DNA from: Streptomyces griseoviridis
Lineage (GTDB): Bacteria; Actinomycetota; Actinomycetes; Streptomycetales; Streptomycetaceae
Length of the DNA: 64,000 nt
Assembly (NCBI GenBank): GCA_014649155.1
Contig: BMSM01000009.1
Coordinates: 1-64,000 of the forward strand
Direction of reading: 5' to 3'
Shown here: piece by piece, positions 16,782 through 24,956 of the stretch
How positions within the stretch are numbered: position 1 is the stretch's first letter
Layout: the number at the start of each line of letters is the position of its first letter
The notes under the pieces: generated by a model
Seen by the model: only the letters and a program-made list of their open reading frames with translations
Database searches by the model: none
What the model was told of the DNA's origin: nothing
Position numbers and translations under genes: made by a program

Positions 16782-17786
16782 CTAGAGCCATCCCCGGTGC
16801 TTGAACATCCGGTACAGCAGCACCTCCAGGACGGCCATCAGCGCGATCACCGCCGGGTACGCCCACACCCAGCGCAGTTCCGGCATGTGCTCGAAGTTCA
16901 TGCCGTAGATCCCCGCGATCATCGTGGGGACCGCGGCCATGGCCGCCCACGCGGAGATCTTCCGCATGTCGTCGTTCTGCCGGACGCTCATCTGCGCGAG
17001 GTGCGCGGAGAGGATGTCCGAGACGAGACGGTCCAGGCCCTCGACCGACTCGTTCACGCGCGTGACGTGGTCCTGCACGTCCCGGAAGAACGGGCGCGCG
17101 CGGTCGTTCACGAACGGCACGGGCGCGCCGAACGAGCCGGTGCCCGCCAGCCGGGCCAGCGGCACCGCCAGTGGCCCGGTGGCCCGGCGGAACTCCAGGA
17201 CCTGCCGCTTGAAGGTGTAGATCCGCGACGCCGTGTTCCGCGAACCGCCGCTGTCGGGGGAGAACACCTCCGCCTCCAGCTCCTCCAGGTCGGTCTGGAG
17301 TTCGGTGGCCACCTCCAGGTAGTGGTCCACGGCGGCGTCGGTGATGGCGTACAGCACCGAGGTCGGGCCCTTGCCGAGCAGCTCGGGTTCGTGCTCCAGG
17401 CGCTGCCGCACCGCCTTGAGCGCGGCCCCCTCACCGTGCCGGACGACCACCACGAAGGCGTCCCCGAGGAAGATCATGACCTCGCCGGAGGAGACGGTGT
17501 CGCTCTCCGGCTCGTAGACCACCGGCTTGACGACGACGAAGAGCGAGTCGTCGTACACCTCCAGCTTGGGCCGCTGGTGCGCCTTCAGGGCGTCCTCCAC
17601 GGCCAGCGGATGCAGCCCGAACTCCTGGGTGACGTGCTCGAACTCCTCCTCGGTGGGCTCGTGCAGCCCGATCCACACGAAGCCGCCCGCGGACCGCGCC
17701 TGATCCAGCGCGTCGGAGAAGTCCTCCGGGCCCTCGGTGCGGTGTCCGTCCCGGTAGATGGCACAGTCGACGATCACCGAACCCAT
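16782..17786 (-). CDS. corA: CorA-family magnesium/divalent cation channel
   Basis: This 334-residue protein has a large N-terminal cytoplasmic domain, a long helix region (about 190-270) and two C-terminal membrane segments. The signature YGMNFEHMPE lies between them (about residues 289-298), with pore-loop acid residues, and a short basic tail MFKHRGWL follows. CorA pentamers import Mg2+ (also Co2+ or Ni2+). The start is ATG 17786, opposite the phosphatase gene. Its TAG stop is within the CTAG duplicated by the IS701-family insertion, so the coding sequence is undamaged, but any native downstream terminator has been displaced by 1.4 kb. Confidence 0.92.
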   Translation of the reverse strand: MGSVIVDCAIYRDGHRTEGPEDFSDALDQARSAGGFVWIGLHEPTEEEFEHVTQEFGLHPLAVEDALKAHQRPKLEVYDDSLFVVVKPVVYEPESDTVSSGEVMIFLGDAFVVVVRHGEGAALKAVRQRLEHEPELLGKGPTSVLYAITDAAVDHYLEVATELQTDLEELEAEVFSPDSGGSRNTASRIYTFKRQVLEFRRATGPLAVPLARLAGTGSFGAPVPFVNDRARPFFRDVQDHVTRVNESVEGLDRLVSDILSAHLAQMSVRQNDDMRKISAWAAMAAVPTMIAGIYGMNFEHMPELRWVWAYPAVIALMAVLEVLLYRMFKHRGWL

Positions 17787-17826
17787 TCTCCCCTCGCCCG
17801 GACGCCGGTGCCCGGTGCTGTACGCC

Positions 17827-17832
17827 TACCCT
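17827..17832 (+). promoter_or_regulatory. Putative -10 element, leaderless phosphatase gene
   Basis: TACCCT lies 6 bases before the ATG at 17839, with no ribosome-binding site visible between them. Confidence 0.4.
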
Positions 17833-17838
17833 GGGCGC

Positions 17839-18525
17839 ATGCCCACGCTGATCCTGGTCAGGCACGGACGTTCCACCGCCAACACCGAGGGGCTGCTCGC
17901 CGGCTGGACGCCCGGCGTCGCCCTCGACGAACGCGGTGCCGCCCAGGCCGCCGCCCTGCCCGCCCGGCTCGCCGCGCTGCCGATCGCCGAGGTCGTCGCC
18001 AGCCCCCTGCAACGCTGCCAGGAGACGATCCGGCCGCTCCTCGACGCCCGGCCCGAGCTGCGCGTCCACACCGACGAGCGGATCGGCGAGTGCCACTACG
18101 GCGACTGGTCCGGCCGCAAGCTCGCCGAGCTGAAGGACGAGCCGCTGATGGAGGTCGTCCAGGCGCACCCGTCCGCCGCGGCCTTCCCCGGCGGCGAGTC
18201 GATGCGCGCCATGCAGACCCGCGCGGCGGAGGCGGTACGCGAGTGGAACGCGCGCGTGGAGCGCGACCACGGCCCGGACGCCGTGTACCTGATGTGCTCC
18301 CACGGCGACATCATCAAGTCCCTCGTCGCGGACGCGCTCGGCCTCCACCTGGACCTCTTCCAGCGCATCCACGTCGACCCCTGCTCCGTCACCGCGATCC
18401 GCTACACCCGGCTGCGGCCCTTCCTGGTCCGCCTCGGCGACACCGGCGACCTCTCCTCGCTGGCGCCCCCGAAGGAGCCGCGCGGCGACGACGCGACCGT
18501 CGGGGGCGGCGCGGGCGCACCGTGA
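17839..18525 (+). CDS. Histidine phosphatase family (phosphoglycerate-mutase-like)
   Basis: This 228-residue phosphatase has the catalytic RHG motif at the extreme N-terminus (MPTLILVRHGRSTANTEGLL). The second motif is GECHYGDWSGRKLAELKDE, and the catalytic His is in YLMCSHGDIIKSLVADALG. This subgroup (MSMEG_4193/SCO1666-like histidine phosphatases) is conserved in actinomycetes next to the DUF3090 and SCO1664-family genes; the substrate is unknown. The ATG at 17839 is chosen because the RHG motif must be near the start. It diverges from corA and is followed by the DUF3090 gene after 66 bp. Confidence 0.88.
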   Translation: MPTLILVRHGRSTANTEGLLAGWTPGVALDERGAAQAAALPARLAALPIAEVVASPLQRCQETIRPLLDARPELRVHTDERIGECHYGDWSGRKLAELKDEPLMEVVQAHPSAAAFPGGESMRAMQTRAAEAVREWNARVERDHGPDAVYLMCSHGDIIKSLVADALGLHLDLFQRIHVDPCSVTAIRYTRLRPFLVRLGDTGDLSSLAPPKEPRGDDATVGGGAGAP

Positions 18526-18591
18526 TCGTCGGCCCAGTAGGGTGAAGCCGTCCCAGCAGTAGCCACCCCCGACTCTCAATGGAGACAGGAC

Positions 18592-19182
18592 GTGTCCCGT
18601 CAGGTGTTCCTCTACGACCAGCCGGACCGCTTCGTGGCCGGCACGGTCGGACTGCCCGGACGCCGTACGTTCTTCCTCCAGGCCACCGCCGGCCCCCGGG
18701 TGACCAGCGTGGCCCTGGAGAAGACGCAGGTCGCCGCGCTCGCCGAACGGATGGACGAGCTGCTCGACGAGGTCGTGCGCCGCAGCGGCGGCAGCGCCGC
18801 CGTCCCCGCCGTGGCGCCCGCCGAGCCCGCCGACACCGCCCCGCTGGACGCCCCCGTGGAGGAGGAGTTCCGGGTCGGCACCATGGCCCTGGCCTGGGAC
18901 GGCGACGAACAGCGCATGATCGTCGAGGCACAGGCCCTGGTGGAGCTGGACGCCGAGTCCGAGGAGGACCTGGCCGAAGCGGAGGAGAAGCTTCTCCAGG
19001 ACGAGGAGAACGGCCCCCCGATGCTGCGGGTCCGGCTCACCGGCGCGCAGGCCCGGGCCTTCGCCAAGCGCGCCCTCGACGTCGTCAACGCCGGGCGGCC
19101 GCCGTGCCCGCTGTGCAGCCTCCCCCTCGACCCGGAAGGACACGTATGTCCGCGCCAGAACGGATACCGCCGCGGAGCGTGA
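18592..19182 (+). CDS. DUF3090 family protein
   Basis: This 196-residue protein starts with GTG (MSRQVFLYDQPDRFVAGTVG). Its C-terminus holds a Cys pair of zinc-ribbon type, RPPCPLCSLPLDPEGHVCPR. The middle (about 60-140) is acidic and helical. The family is restricted to actinobacteria and lacks a known function. The gene overlaps the next gene (SCO1664 family) by 37 bp, so the two are translated together. A TAGGGT at about 18537 may be the -10 of this operon. The constant association with the SCO1664-type protein and mshC suggests a shared cellular role that cannot be stated. Confidence 0.88.
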   Translation: MSRQVFLYDQPDRFVAGTVGLPGRRTFFLQATAGPRVTSVALEKTQVAALAERMDELLDEVVRRSGGSAAVPAVAPAEPADTAPLDAPVEEEFRVGTMALAWDGDEQRMIVEAQALVELDAESEEDLAEAEEKLLQDEENGPPMLRVRLTGAQARAFAKRALDVVNAGRPPCPLCSLPLDPEGHVCPRQNGYRRGA

Positions 19183-19985
19183 CGCCTCCCGAGCCGCCCG
19201 CCGGGTCCCTCGCGGAGCTGCTGACCGAGGGTGAGCTGACCGTCCGGGGCCGCATCCGCGACGCCTCCAACGCGGCGCTGTACTGCACGGTCGCCCGCGA
19301 CGGCCGCGAGGCCGCCTGCGTCTACAAGCCGGTGGCCGGCGAGCGGCCCCTGTGGGACTTCCCGGACGGCACCCTCGCCCAGCGCGAGGTCGCCGCGTAC
19401 AAGGTCTCCGAGGCGACCGGCTGGGGCCTGGTGCCCGTGACCGTGCTGCGCGACGGGCCGTACGGCGAGGGCATGGTCCAGCAGTGGATCGAGGCGGCCC
19501 CGGACGCGGAACTGCTCGCCCTGGTCGACGCGGAGGAGCCCGAGCCAGGCTGGAAGGCGATCGGCCTCGCCGAGGTCGGCGACGGCCGGACCGCGCTGCT
19601 GGTGCACGCCGACGACCCGCGGCTGCGCCGCCTCGCCGTGCTGGACGCGGTGATCAACAACGCCGACCGCAAGGGCGGCCACCTGCTGCCGGCCGGCGAC
19701 CGGCTGTACGGCATCGACCACGGCGTGACCTTCCACGCCGAGGACAAGCTGCGCACCCTGCTGTGGGGCTGGGCGGGGGAGCCGCTCACCGAGGAGGCGC
19801 TGGCCGTCCTCGGCGGGCTGCGGGAGGCGCTGGCGGACGGCGGGAGCCTGGCCACCCGGCTGGGCGAACTGATCACGCCCGCCGAGACGGCGGCCACCCG
19901 CGCCCGCGTCGAGGCGCTGCTCGCCACCGGCACCCATCCGGAACCGGGCGGCGAGTGGCCCGCGATCCCCTGGCCCCCGGTGTGA
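19146..19985 (+). CDS. SCO1664-family protein (PI3/PI4-kinase-like fold, TIGR03843)
   Basis: This 279-residue protein has features reminiscent of protein/lipid-kinase-like folds: a Lys in AACVYKPVAGERPLWDFPDG, a catalytic-loop-like LDAVINNADRKGGHLLP, and a metal-site-like YGIDHGVTFHAEDKLRT. These resemble the PI3/PI4-kinase/HipA-like superfamily. The family is annotated in streptomycetes only as conserved, with unknown substrate. The ATG at 19146 lies inside the end of the DUF3090 gene. Its position immediately upstream of mshC is conserved. Confidence 0.85.
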   Translation: MSAPERIPPRSVTPPEPPAGSLAELLTEGELTVRGRIRDASNAALYCTVARDGREAACVYKPVAGERPLWDFPDGTLAQREVAAYKVSEATGWGLVPVTVLRDGPYGEGMVQQWIEAAPDAELLALVDAEEPEPGWKAIGLAEVGDGRTALLVHADDPRLRRLAVLDAVINNADRKGGHLLPAGDRLYGIDHGVTFHAEDKLRTLLWGWAGEPLTEEALAVLGGLREALADGGSLATRLGELITPAETAATRARVEALLATGTHPEPGGEWPAIPWPPV

Positions 19986-20068
19986 CAGCACACCCTGCGG
20001 GAATCGGCAAGAACGCCTTCCCGGTCATCCTGCCGCCGTCCGGTTCGTGTACGGAACATCCGTCCGGT

Positions 20069-20074
20069 TAGGCT
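20069..20074 (+). promoter_or_regulatory. Putative -10 element, leaderless mshC
   Basis: TAGGCT ends 6 bases before the mshC ATG, with no Shine-Dalgarno sequence. Confidence 0.4.
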
Positions 20075-20080
20075 CGTGTC

Positions 20081-21310
20081 ATGCATGCCTGGCCCGCTTC
20101 CGAGGTCCCCGCCCTGCCTGGTCAGGGCCGCGACCTGAGGATCCACGACACCGCGACCGGCGGCCTGGTCACCCTCGACCCCGGTCCCGTCGCCCGTATC
20201 TACGTCTGCGGCATCACGCCGTACGACGCGACCCACATGGGGCACGCGGCCACCTACAACGCGTTCGACCTCGTGCAGCGCGTGTGGCTCGACACCAAGC
20301 GGCAGGTTCACTACGTCCAGAACGTCACGGACGTCGACGACCCCCTCCTGGAGCGGGCCGTGCGCGACGGCGTCGACTGGAGCGCCCTCGCCGAGCAGGA
20401 GACCGCCCTGTTCCGCGAGGACATGACCGCCCTGCGGATGCTCCCGCCGAAGCACTACATAGGCGCCGTCGAGGCCATACCGGGCATCGTCCCGCTCGTC
20501 GAGCGGCTCCGTGACGCAGGCGCCGCCTACGAGCTGGACGGTGACGTCTACTTCTCCGTCGAGTCCGACCCGCACTTCGGCCAGGTCTCGAACCTGGACG
20601 CGGAGGCGATGCGGCTGCTCTCCGCCGAGCGCGGCGGCGACCCGGACCGGCCGGGCAAGAAGAACCCCCTCGACCCGATGCTGTGGATGGCCGCCCGCGA
20701 GGGCGAGCCGAGCTGGGACGGCGGCTCGCTGGGCCGCGGCCGGCCCGGCTGGCACATCGAGTGCGTCGCCATCGCCCTGGACCACCTCGGCATGGGCTTC
20801 GACGTCCAGGGCGGCGGCTCCGACCTGGCCTTCCCGCACCACGAGATGGGCGCCTCGCACGCCCAGGTGCTCACCGGCGCCTTCCCGATGGCCAAGGCGT
20901 ACGTGCACGCCGGCATGGTCGGCCTGGACGGCGAGAAGATGTCCAAGTCCCGGGGCAACCTGGTCTTCGTCTCCCGGCTGCGCCGCGACGGCGTCGACCC
21001 GGCCGCGATCCGCCTCGCGCTCCTCGCCCACCACTACCGCTCCGACTGGGAGTGGACCGACCAGGTGCTGCGGGACGCCGTCGCCCGCCTGGAGCGCTGG
21101 CGCGCGGCCGTCTCCCGGCCCGACGGCCCGCCCGCCGAGGCGCTGGTCGAGGAGATCCGCGAGGCCCTCGCGCACGACCTGGACGCCCCGTCCGCGCTCG
21201 CCGCGGTCGACCGCTGGGCCGCGCTCCAGCAGGAGTCGGGCGGCACGGACGCCGGTGCCCCCGGCGTCGTCTCCCGCGCGGTGGACGCGCTGCTGGGCGT
21301 CGCCCTGTAA
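20081..21310 (+). CDS. mshC: Cysteine:GlcN-Ins ligase MshC (mycothiol biosynthesis)
   Basis: This 409-residue enzyme joins cysteine to 1-D-myo-inosityl-2-amino-2-deoxy-glucopyranoside using ATP, a late step of mycothiol synthesis. It is a cysteinyl-tRNA-synthetase paralogue. The HIGH-type motif is CGITPYDATHMGHA, with the zinc-site Cys preceding. The other zinc ligands appear in RPGWHIECVAIA and FPHHEMGASHAQ, and the ATP-binding KMSKS is in DGEKMSKSRGNL. The C-terminal anticodon-binding domain of CysS is missing, as expected for MshC. Start ATG at 20081 gives the MshC N-terminus MHAWPASEVPALPG. A strong terminator follows. Confidence 0.95.
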   Translation: MHAWPASEVPALPGQGRDLRIHDTATGGLVTLDPGPVARIYVCGITPYDATHMGHAATYNAFDLVQRVWLDTKRQVHYVQNVTDVDDPLLERAVRDGVDWSALAEQETALFREDMTALRMLPPKHYIGAVEAIPGIVPLVERLRDAGAAYELDGDVYFSVESDPHFGQVSNLDAEAMRLLSAERGGDPDRPGKKNPLDPMLWMAAREGEPSWDGGSLGRGRPGWHIECVAIALDHLGMGFDVQGGGSDLAFPHHEMGASHAQVLTGAFPMAKAYVHAGMVGLDGEKMSKSRGNLVFVSRLRRDGVDPAAIRLALLAHHYRSDWEWTDQVLRDAVARLERWRAAVSRPDGPPAEALVEEIREALAHDLDAPSALAAVDRWAALQQESGGTDAGAPGVVSRAVDALLGVAL

Positions 21311-21319
21311 CCCGGGGAC

Positions 21320-21367
21320 GACGACGTGGAGGGGGGCCTGCCGCGGCAGGCCCCCCTCCACGTCGTC
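21320..21367. terminator. Bidirectional terminator between mshC and parJ
   Basis: A perfect 23-bp stem (21320-21342 with 21345-21367) with a 2-base loop lies between convergent genes. Confidence 0.85.
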
Positions 21368-21370
21368 ACG

Positions 21371-22354
21371 TCACTCCTCCGAGGAATCCTCGTCGTCCCC
21401 GCCGGCCCGCGGCGGCTTCGGAGGCCGCGGCCGGCCTCCCGGGGCGTCCCGCCGGAACGGCGGTCCCGGCGGGGCCTCGCCGCCGTCCGCCGTGGCGTGG
21501 CCGCCCGGTCCGCCGCCGTCCCGGCGCCGCAGGTACCGCTCGAACTCGCGGGCGATCGCCTCGCCCGAGGCCTCCGGCAGCTCCGCGGTGTCCCGGGCCT
21601 CCTCCAGCGTCTGCACGTACTCGGCGACCTCGCTGTCCTCGGCGGCCAGCTGGTCCACGCCGACCTGCCAGGCACGCGCGTCCTCGGGCAGCTCGCCCAG
21701 CGGGATGCGGACGTCGATCAGGTCCTCCAGGCGGTTCAGGAGGGCCAGCGTGGCCTTGGGGTTGGGCGGCTGCGACACGTAGTGCGGGACCGCCGCCCAC
21801 AGCGACACGGCCGGCACGCCCGCGTGCGCGCACGCCTCCTGGAGGATGCCGACGATGCCCGTGGGCCCCTCGTACTTGGTCTCCTCCAGGTCCATCCGGC
21901 GGGCCAGGTCGCCGTCCGAGGTGGTGCCGCTGATCGGCACCGGACGGGTGTGCGGGGTGTCCCCGAGCAGGGCGCCCAGGATGACCACCAGCTCCACGCC
22001 CAGCTCATGGGCGAAGCCCAGCAGCTCGTTGCAGAACGAGCGCCAGCGCATGGACGGCTCGATGCCGCGGACCAGCACCAGGTCGCGCGGCTTGTCGCCG
22101 CCCACCCGGACCACGGACAGCCGCGTCGTCGGCCAGGTGATCTTGCGCACCCCGGCCTCCATGAACACCGTCGGCCGGTTCACCTGGAAGTCGTAGTAGT
22201 CCTCGGCGTCCAGCGCCGCGAAGACCTCGCCCTTCCACTCCCTGTCCAGATGCGCGACCGCGGTGGAGGCGGCGTCGCCGGCATCGTTCCAGCCTTCGAA
22301 CGCGGCCACCATCACTGGGTCGATCAGCTCGGGAACCCCCTCCAGCTCGATCAC
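21371..22354 (-). CDS. parJ: PAC2-family protein ParJ
   Basis: This 327-residue PAC2 (proteasome-assembly-chaperone-2-like) protein has recognisable stretches MVAAFEGWNDAGDAASTAVAH, LVLVRGIEPSMRWRSFC and LVVILGALLGDTPHTRPVPI. An acidic helical C-terminal part is followed by a Pro/Arg/Gly-rich tail ending GGDDEDSSEE. In S. coelicolor the protein in this position (SCO1662) was described as ParJ, which binds ParA and limits its polymerisation during sporulation. The assignment rests on synteny next to mshC and family match. The start is ATG 22354. It converges on mshC. Confidence 0.82.
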   Translation of the reverse strand: MIELEGVPELIDPVMVAAFEGWNDAGDAASTAVAHLDREWKGEVFAALDAEDYYDFQVNRPTVFMEAGVRKITWPTTRLSVVRVGGDKPRDLVLVRGIEPSMRWRSFCNELLGFAHELGVELVVILGALLGDTPHTRPVPISGTTSDGDLARRMDLEETKYEGPTGIVGILQEACAHAGVPAVSLWAAVPHYVSQPPNPKATLALLNRLEDLIDVRIPLGELPEDARAWQVGVDQLAAEDSEVAEYVQTLEEARDTAELPEASGEAIAREFERYLRRRDGGGPGGHATADGGEAPPGPPFRRDAPGGRPRPPKPPRAGGDDEDSSEE

Positions 22355-22489
22355 CCAGCGCCTCCTTCCGACGTGCCCTCGCTTAACGACCCAACCTTAC
22401 GGCGTGCGGCGGGAGCGCCCGCAGCCCCCTTGTACGGGGCAGTGAACGGATCACTGCCCCGATCTTCCGGGCCGGACACCCCGCGCGGT

Positions 22490-23161
22490 TCACAGGCTGG
22501 AGCGCAGCCACTGCTCCACCGACGCGATGTGCACCGTCGCCCAGGAGCGGGCGGCCTCCGCGTCCCGGTCGCGCAGCGCGGCGAGGATCGCCCGGTGCTC
22601 GCGCAGGGTGCGCCCGACCGCGTCCTCCTGGGTCAGGCCGCGCCACACCCGGGCCCGGGTGGTCGGCCCGGACAGACCGTCGAGCAGCGAGCAGAGCACC
22701 GTGTTGCGCGAGCCGCGCACGATGCCCCGGTGGAACTCCAGATCGGCGGCGACCAGCCGTTCCACCGAGGGTTCGTCGCCGAGCGCGTCCAACTGGGCGC
22801 CGAGCGCGTCGAGTTCCTCCTCCGTGATGGACGCCGCCGCCATCGCGGTCGCGGCCGGCTCCAGGATGCGCCGAACGGCGAGGAACTCCAGCACCGTGTC
22901 GTCGCGGTGGAAGTCGACGACGAAGCTCAGCGCCTCCAGCAGGAGCTGCGGGTCCAGGCTGGTGACGTAGGTGCCGTCGCCCTGCCGCACGTCCAGGATG
23001 CGGATCAGGGACAGGGCGCGGACGGCCTCGCGCAGGGAGTTGCGGGACAGGCCGAGGTCGTCGGCGAGCCGGCTCTCCTTGGGCAGCCGGTCGCCGGGGC
23101 GCAGCGCGCCGGAGACGATCATGTCCTTGATCTTCTCGATCGCCTCGTCGGTGACTGCCAC
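22490..23161 (-). CDS. FadR/GntR-family transcriptional regulator
   Basis: This 223-residue regulator has a winged helix at about residues 6-75 (KIKDMIVSGALRPGDRLPKE, LADDLGLSRNSLREAVRAL). An FCD ligand domain follows at about 95-215 (FLAVRRILEPAATAMAA, LEFHRGIVRGSRNTVL, EHRAILAALRDRDAEAAR). The GTG at 23161 is selected because AGGAGG lies 6 bases upstream; an ATG at 23215 is an alternative. It lies downstream of glpD in the same direction with a 136-bp gap, so it may be the end of the glycerol unit or independent. I recall no such gene between glpD and parJ in S. coelicolor, but this is uncertain. Effector unknown. Confidence 0.82.
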   Translation of the reverse strand: MAVTDEAIEKIKDMIVSGALRPGDRLPKESRLADDLGLSRNSLREAVRALSLIRILDVRQGDGTYVTSLDPQLLLEALSFVVDFHRDDTVLEFLAVRRILEPAATAMAAASITEEELDALGAQLDALGDEPSVERLVAADLEFHRGIVRGSRNTVLCSLLDGLSGPTTRARVWRGLTQEDAVGRTLREHRAILAALRDRDAEAARSWATVHIASVEQWLRSSL

Positions 23162-23195
23162 GCTCGGCCTCCTGCCTCTGCCGGATGCCGCCCAG

Positions 23196-23206
23196 ACATC
23201 CGATGT
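23196..23206. promoter_or_regulatory. Candidate operator upstream of the FadR-type gene
   Basis: ACATCCGATGT, an 11-base palindrome about 35 bases upstream of the GTG at 23161, is suitably placed for autoregulation by the FadR-type protein. Confidence 0.35.
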
Positions 23207-23297
23207 ATGAGCCATTATGGGCCCGGCGGCGGCCGTGCCGCGCACCCGGGAGGCGGCGGCCCCGCGGCACGGGGTCACCGCCTCCCGGGCGCGGGGT

Positions 23298-24914
23298 CTA
23301 CTTCTTGTCGAGCAGGTCCTGCACCTTGCCGCGGATCTCGTCGGTGGCGAGGCCGCGGATGGTCAGGGTGGTCCGGCGGCGCAGCACGTCGTCCGGGGTC
23401 TCGGCCCACTCGTGGTCGCGGGCCCAGACGACCTGCGCCCAGATCTCGGGCGCGTCCGGGTGGACCCGCTCGGCCAGCTCCGGGTTCTCGTTGGCGAGCC
23501 GGGCGATGTCGAAGGCGAGCGAGCCGTAGTGGGTGGCCAGGTGCCGGGCGGTGTCGGCGGCCATCCGCGGGCCGGGCGCGGGGCCGTCCACCAGCAGGCG
23601 GTGGGCGACCGCCCGGGGGTTGGCGACGCCGGGCAGCGGCAGCTTCTTGGGCAGCGAGGAGATCGGCTCGAAGTCGTCGCCGAGTGGGTGGCCCGGCAGC
23701 GCCTCCAGCTTCTGCATGACCGTACGGCCGATGTGGCGGAAGGTGGTCCACTTGCCGCCCGCGACCGACAGCATGCCGCCCCGGCCCTCGGTGACGACCG
23801 TCTCGCGCTTGGCCTTGGCCGTGTCCCCGGGGCCGCCGGGCAGCACCCGCAGGCCCGCGAAGGCGTAGGTGATGAGGTCGCGGTCGAGCTGCTGGTCCCG
23901 GACGGAGAACGCGGCCTCGTCCAGGATCTGGGCTATGTCCTTGTCGTTGACCGCGACGTCCGCCGGGTCGCCCTCGTACTCCTCGTCGGTGGTGCCGAGC
24001 AGCAGCATGTCCTCCCAGGGGAGGGCGAAGGTGATGCGGTACTTGTCGATGGGGGTGGCCAGCGCGGCCTTCCACGGGGAGGTGCGCTTCAGGACCAGGT
24101 GGGCGCCCTTGGAGAGCCGGATGGAGGGGGCCGCGTCCGGGTCCTCCAGCTTGCGCAGGTGGTCGACCCAGGGGCCGGTCGCGTTGAGCACCAGCCGGGC
24201 GTTGACACCGAACTCCTCGCCGGTCAGCCGGTCCTTCAGCTCGGCGCCGGTCACCCGGCCCTTGGTGAAGCGGAGCCCGGAGACCTCGGCGTGGTTGAGG
24301 ACGACGGCGCCGGCGTCGACGGCCGCGCGGACCGTCATCAGCGCCATCCGGGCGTCGTTCATCTGGTCGTCGCCGTAGACGGCCACGGCCTTGAGGTTCT
24401 CGGTGCGCAGCTCGGGCACGTCCTGCCGGGCGCGGGCCGGGGAGAGCAGGTGGCCGACACCGTCGCCGAACGCGGAGAGCGCCGAGTACGCGAAGACGCC
24501 GGCCCCGAGCTTCGCGGCGCCGTGCGGCCCGCCCTTGTACACGGGGAGGTAGAAGGTGAGCGGGTTCGCCAGGTGCGGGGCGACCTGGCGGGAGACCGCG
24601 CGGCGCTCGAAGTGGTTCTCCGCCACCAGCTTCACCGCGCCGGTCTGAAGGTAGCGCAGACCGCCGTGGAGCAGCTTGGAGGAGGCGGAGGAGGTGGCGC
24701 CGGCGAAGTCGCCGGCGTCGACCAGAGCCACCCGGAGACCGGACTGCGCGGCGTGCCAGGCGGTGGAGATGCCCAGGATGCCGCCGCCGATGACGAGGAG
24801 GTCGTACGACGCCCGGGAGAGCTGCTCCCGGGTCTCGGCCCGGCCCGGGAGGGAACCGGAGGCGGGGTGCGTGCCCAGAGCAGGCGCGGTCTGGAGGGTG
24901 GACTCAGTGGTCAT
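23298..24914 (-). CDS. glpD: Aerobic glycerol-3-phosphate dehydrogenase
   Basis: This 538-residue FAD enzyme oxidises sn-glycerol-3-phosphate to dihydroxyacetone phosphate at the membrane and passes electrons to the quinone pool. The FAD-binding dinucleotide motif is LLVIGGGILGISTAWHAAQS (about residues 40-60). The GlpD signatures are GATSSASSKLLHGGLRYLQ, HLVLKRTSPWKAAL, LLGTTDEEYEGDPADVAV and GGKWTTFRHIGRTVMQKL. The start is ATG 24914. It is the third gene of the glpF-glpK-glpD unit (gylCAB type), 42 bp after glpK, and is induced by glycerol via loss of GylR repression according to S. coelicolor literature. Confidence 0.95.
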   Translation of the reverse strand: MTTESTLQTAPALGTHPASGSLPGRAETREQLSRASYDLLVIGGGILGISTAWHAAQSGLRVALVDAGDFAGATSSASSKLLHGGLRYLQTGAVKLVAENHFERRAVSRQVAPHLANPLTFYLPVYKGGPHGAAKLGAGVFAYSALSAFGDGVGHLLSPARARQDVPELRTENLKAVAVYGDDQMNDARMALMTVRAAVDAGAVVLNHAEVSGLRFTKGRVTGAELKDRLTGEEFGVNARLVLNATGPWVDHLRKLEDPDAAPSIRLSKGAHLVLKRTSPWKAALATPIDKYRITFALPWEDMLLLGTTDEEYEGDPADVAVNDKDIAQILDEAAFSVRDQQLDRDLITYAFAGLRVLPGGPGDTAKAKRETVVTEGRGGMLSVAGGKWTTFRHIGRTVMQKLEALPGHPLGDDFEPISSLPKKLPLPGVANPRAVAHRLLVDGPAPGPRMAADTARHLATHYGSLAFDIARLANENPELAERVHPDAPEIWAQVVWARDHEWAETPDDVLRRRTTLTIRGLATDEIRGKVQDLLDKK

Positions 24915-24956
24915 TGCGGTTCATAACTCCTGTATCAGAGCCGGTGAGGGTGCTCG

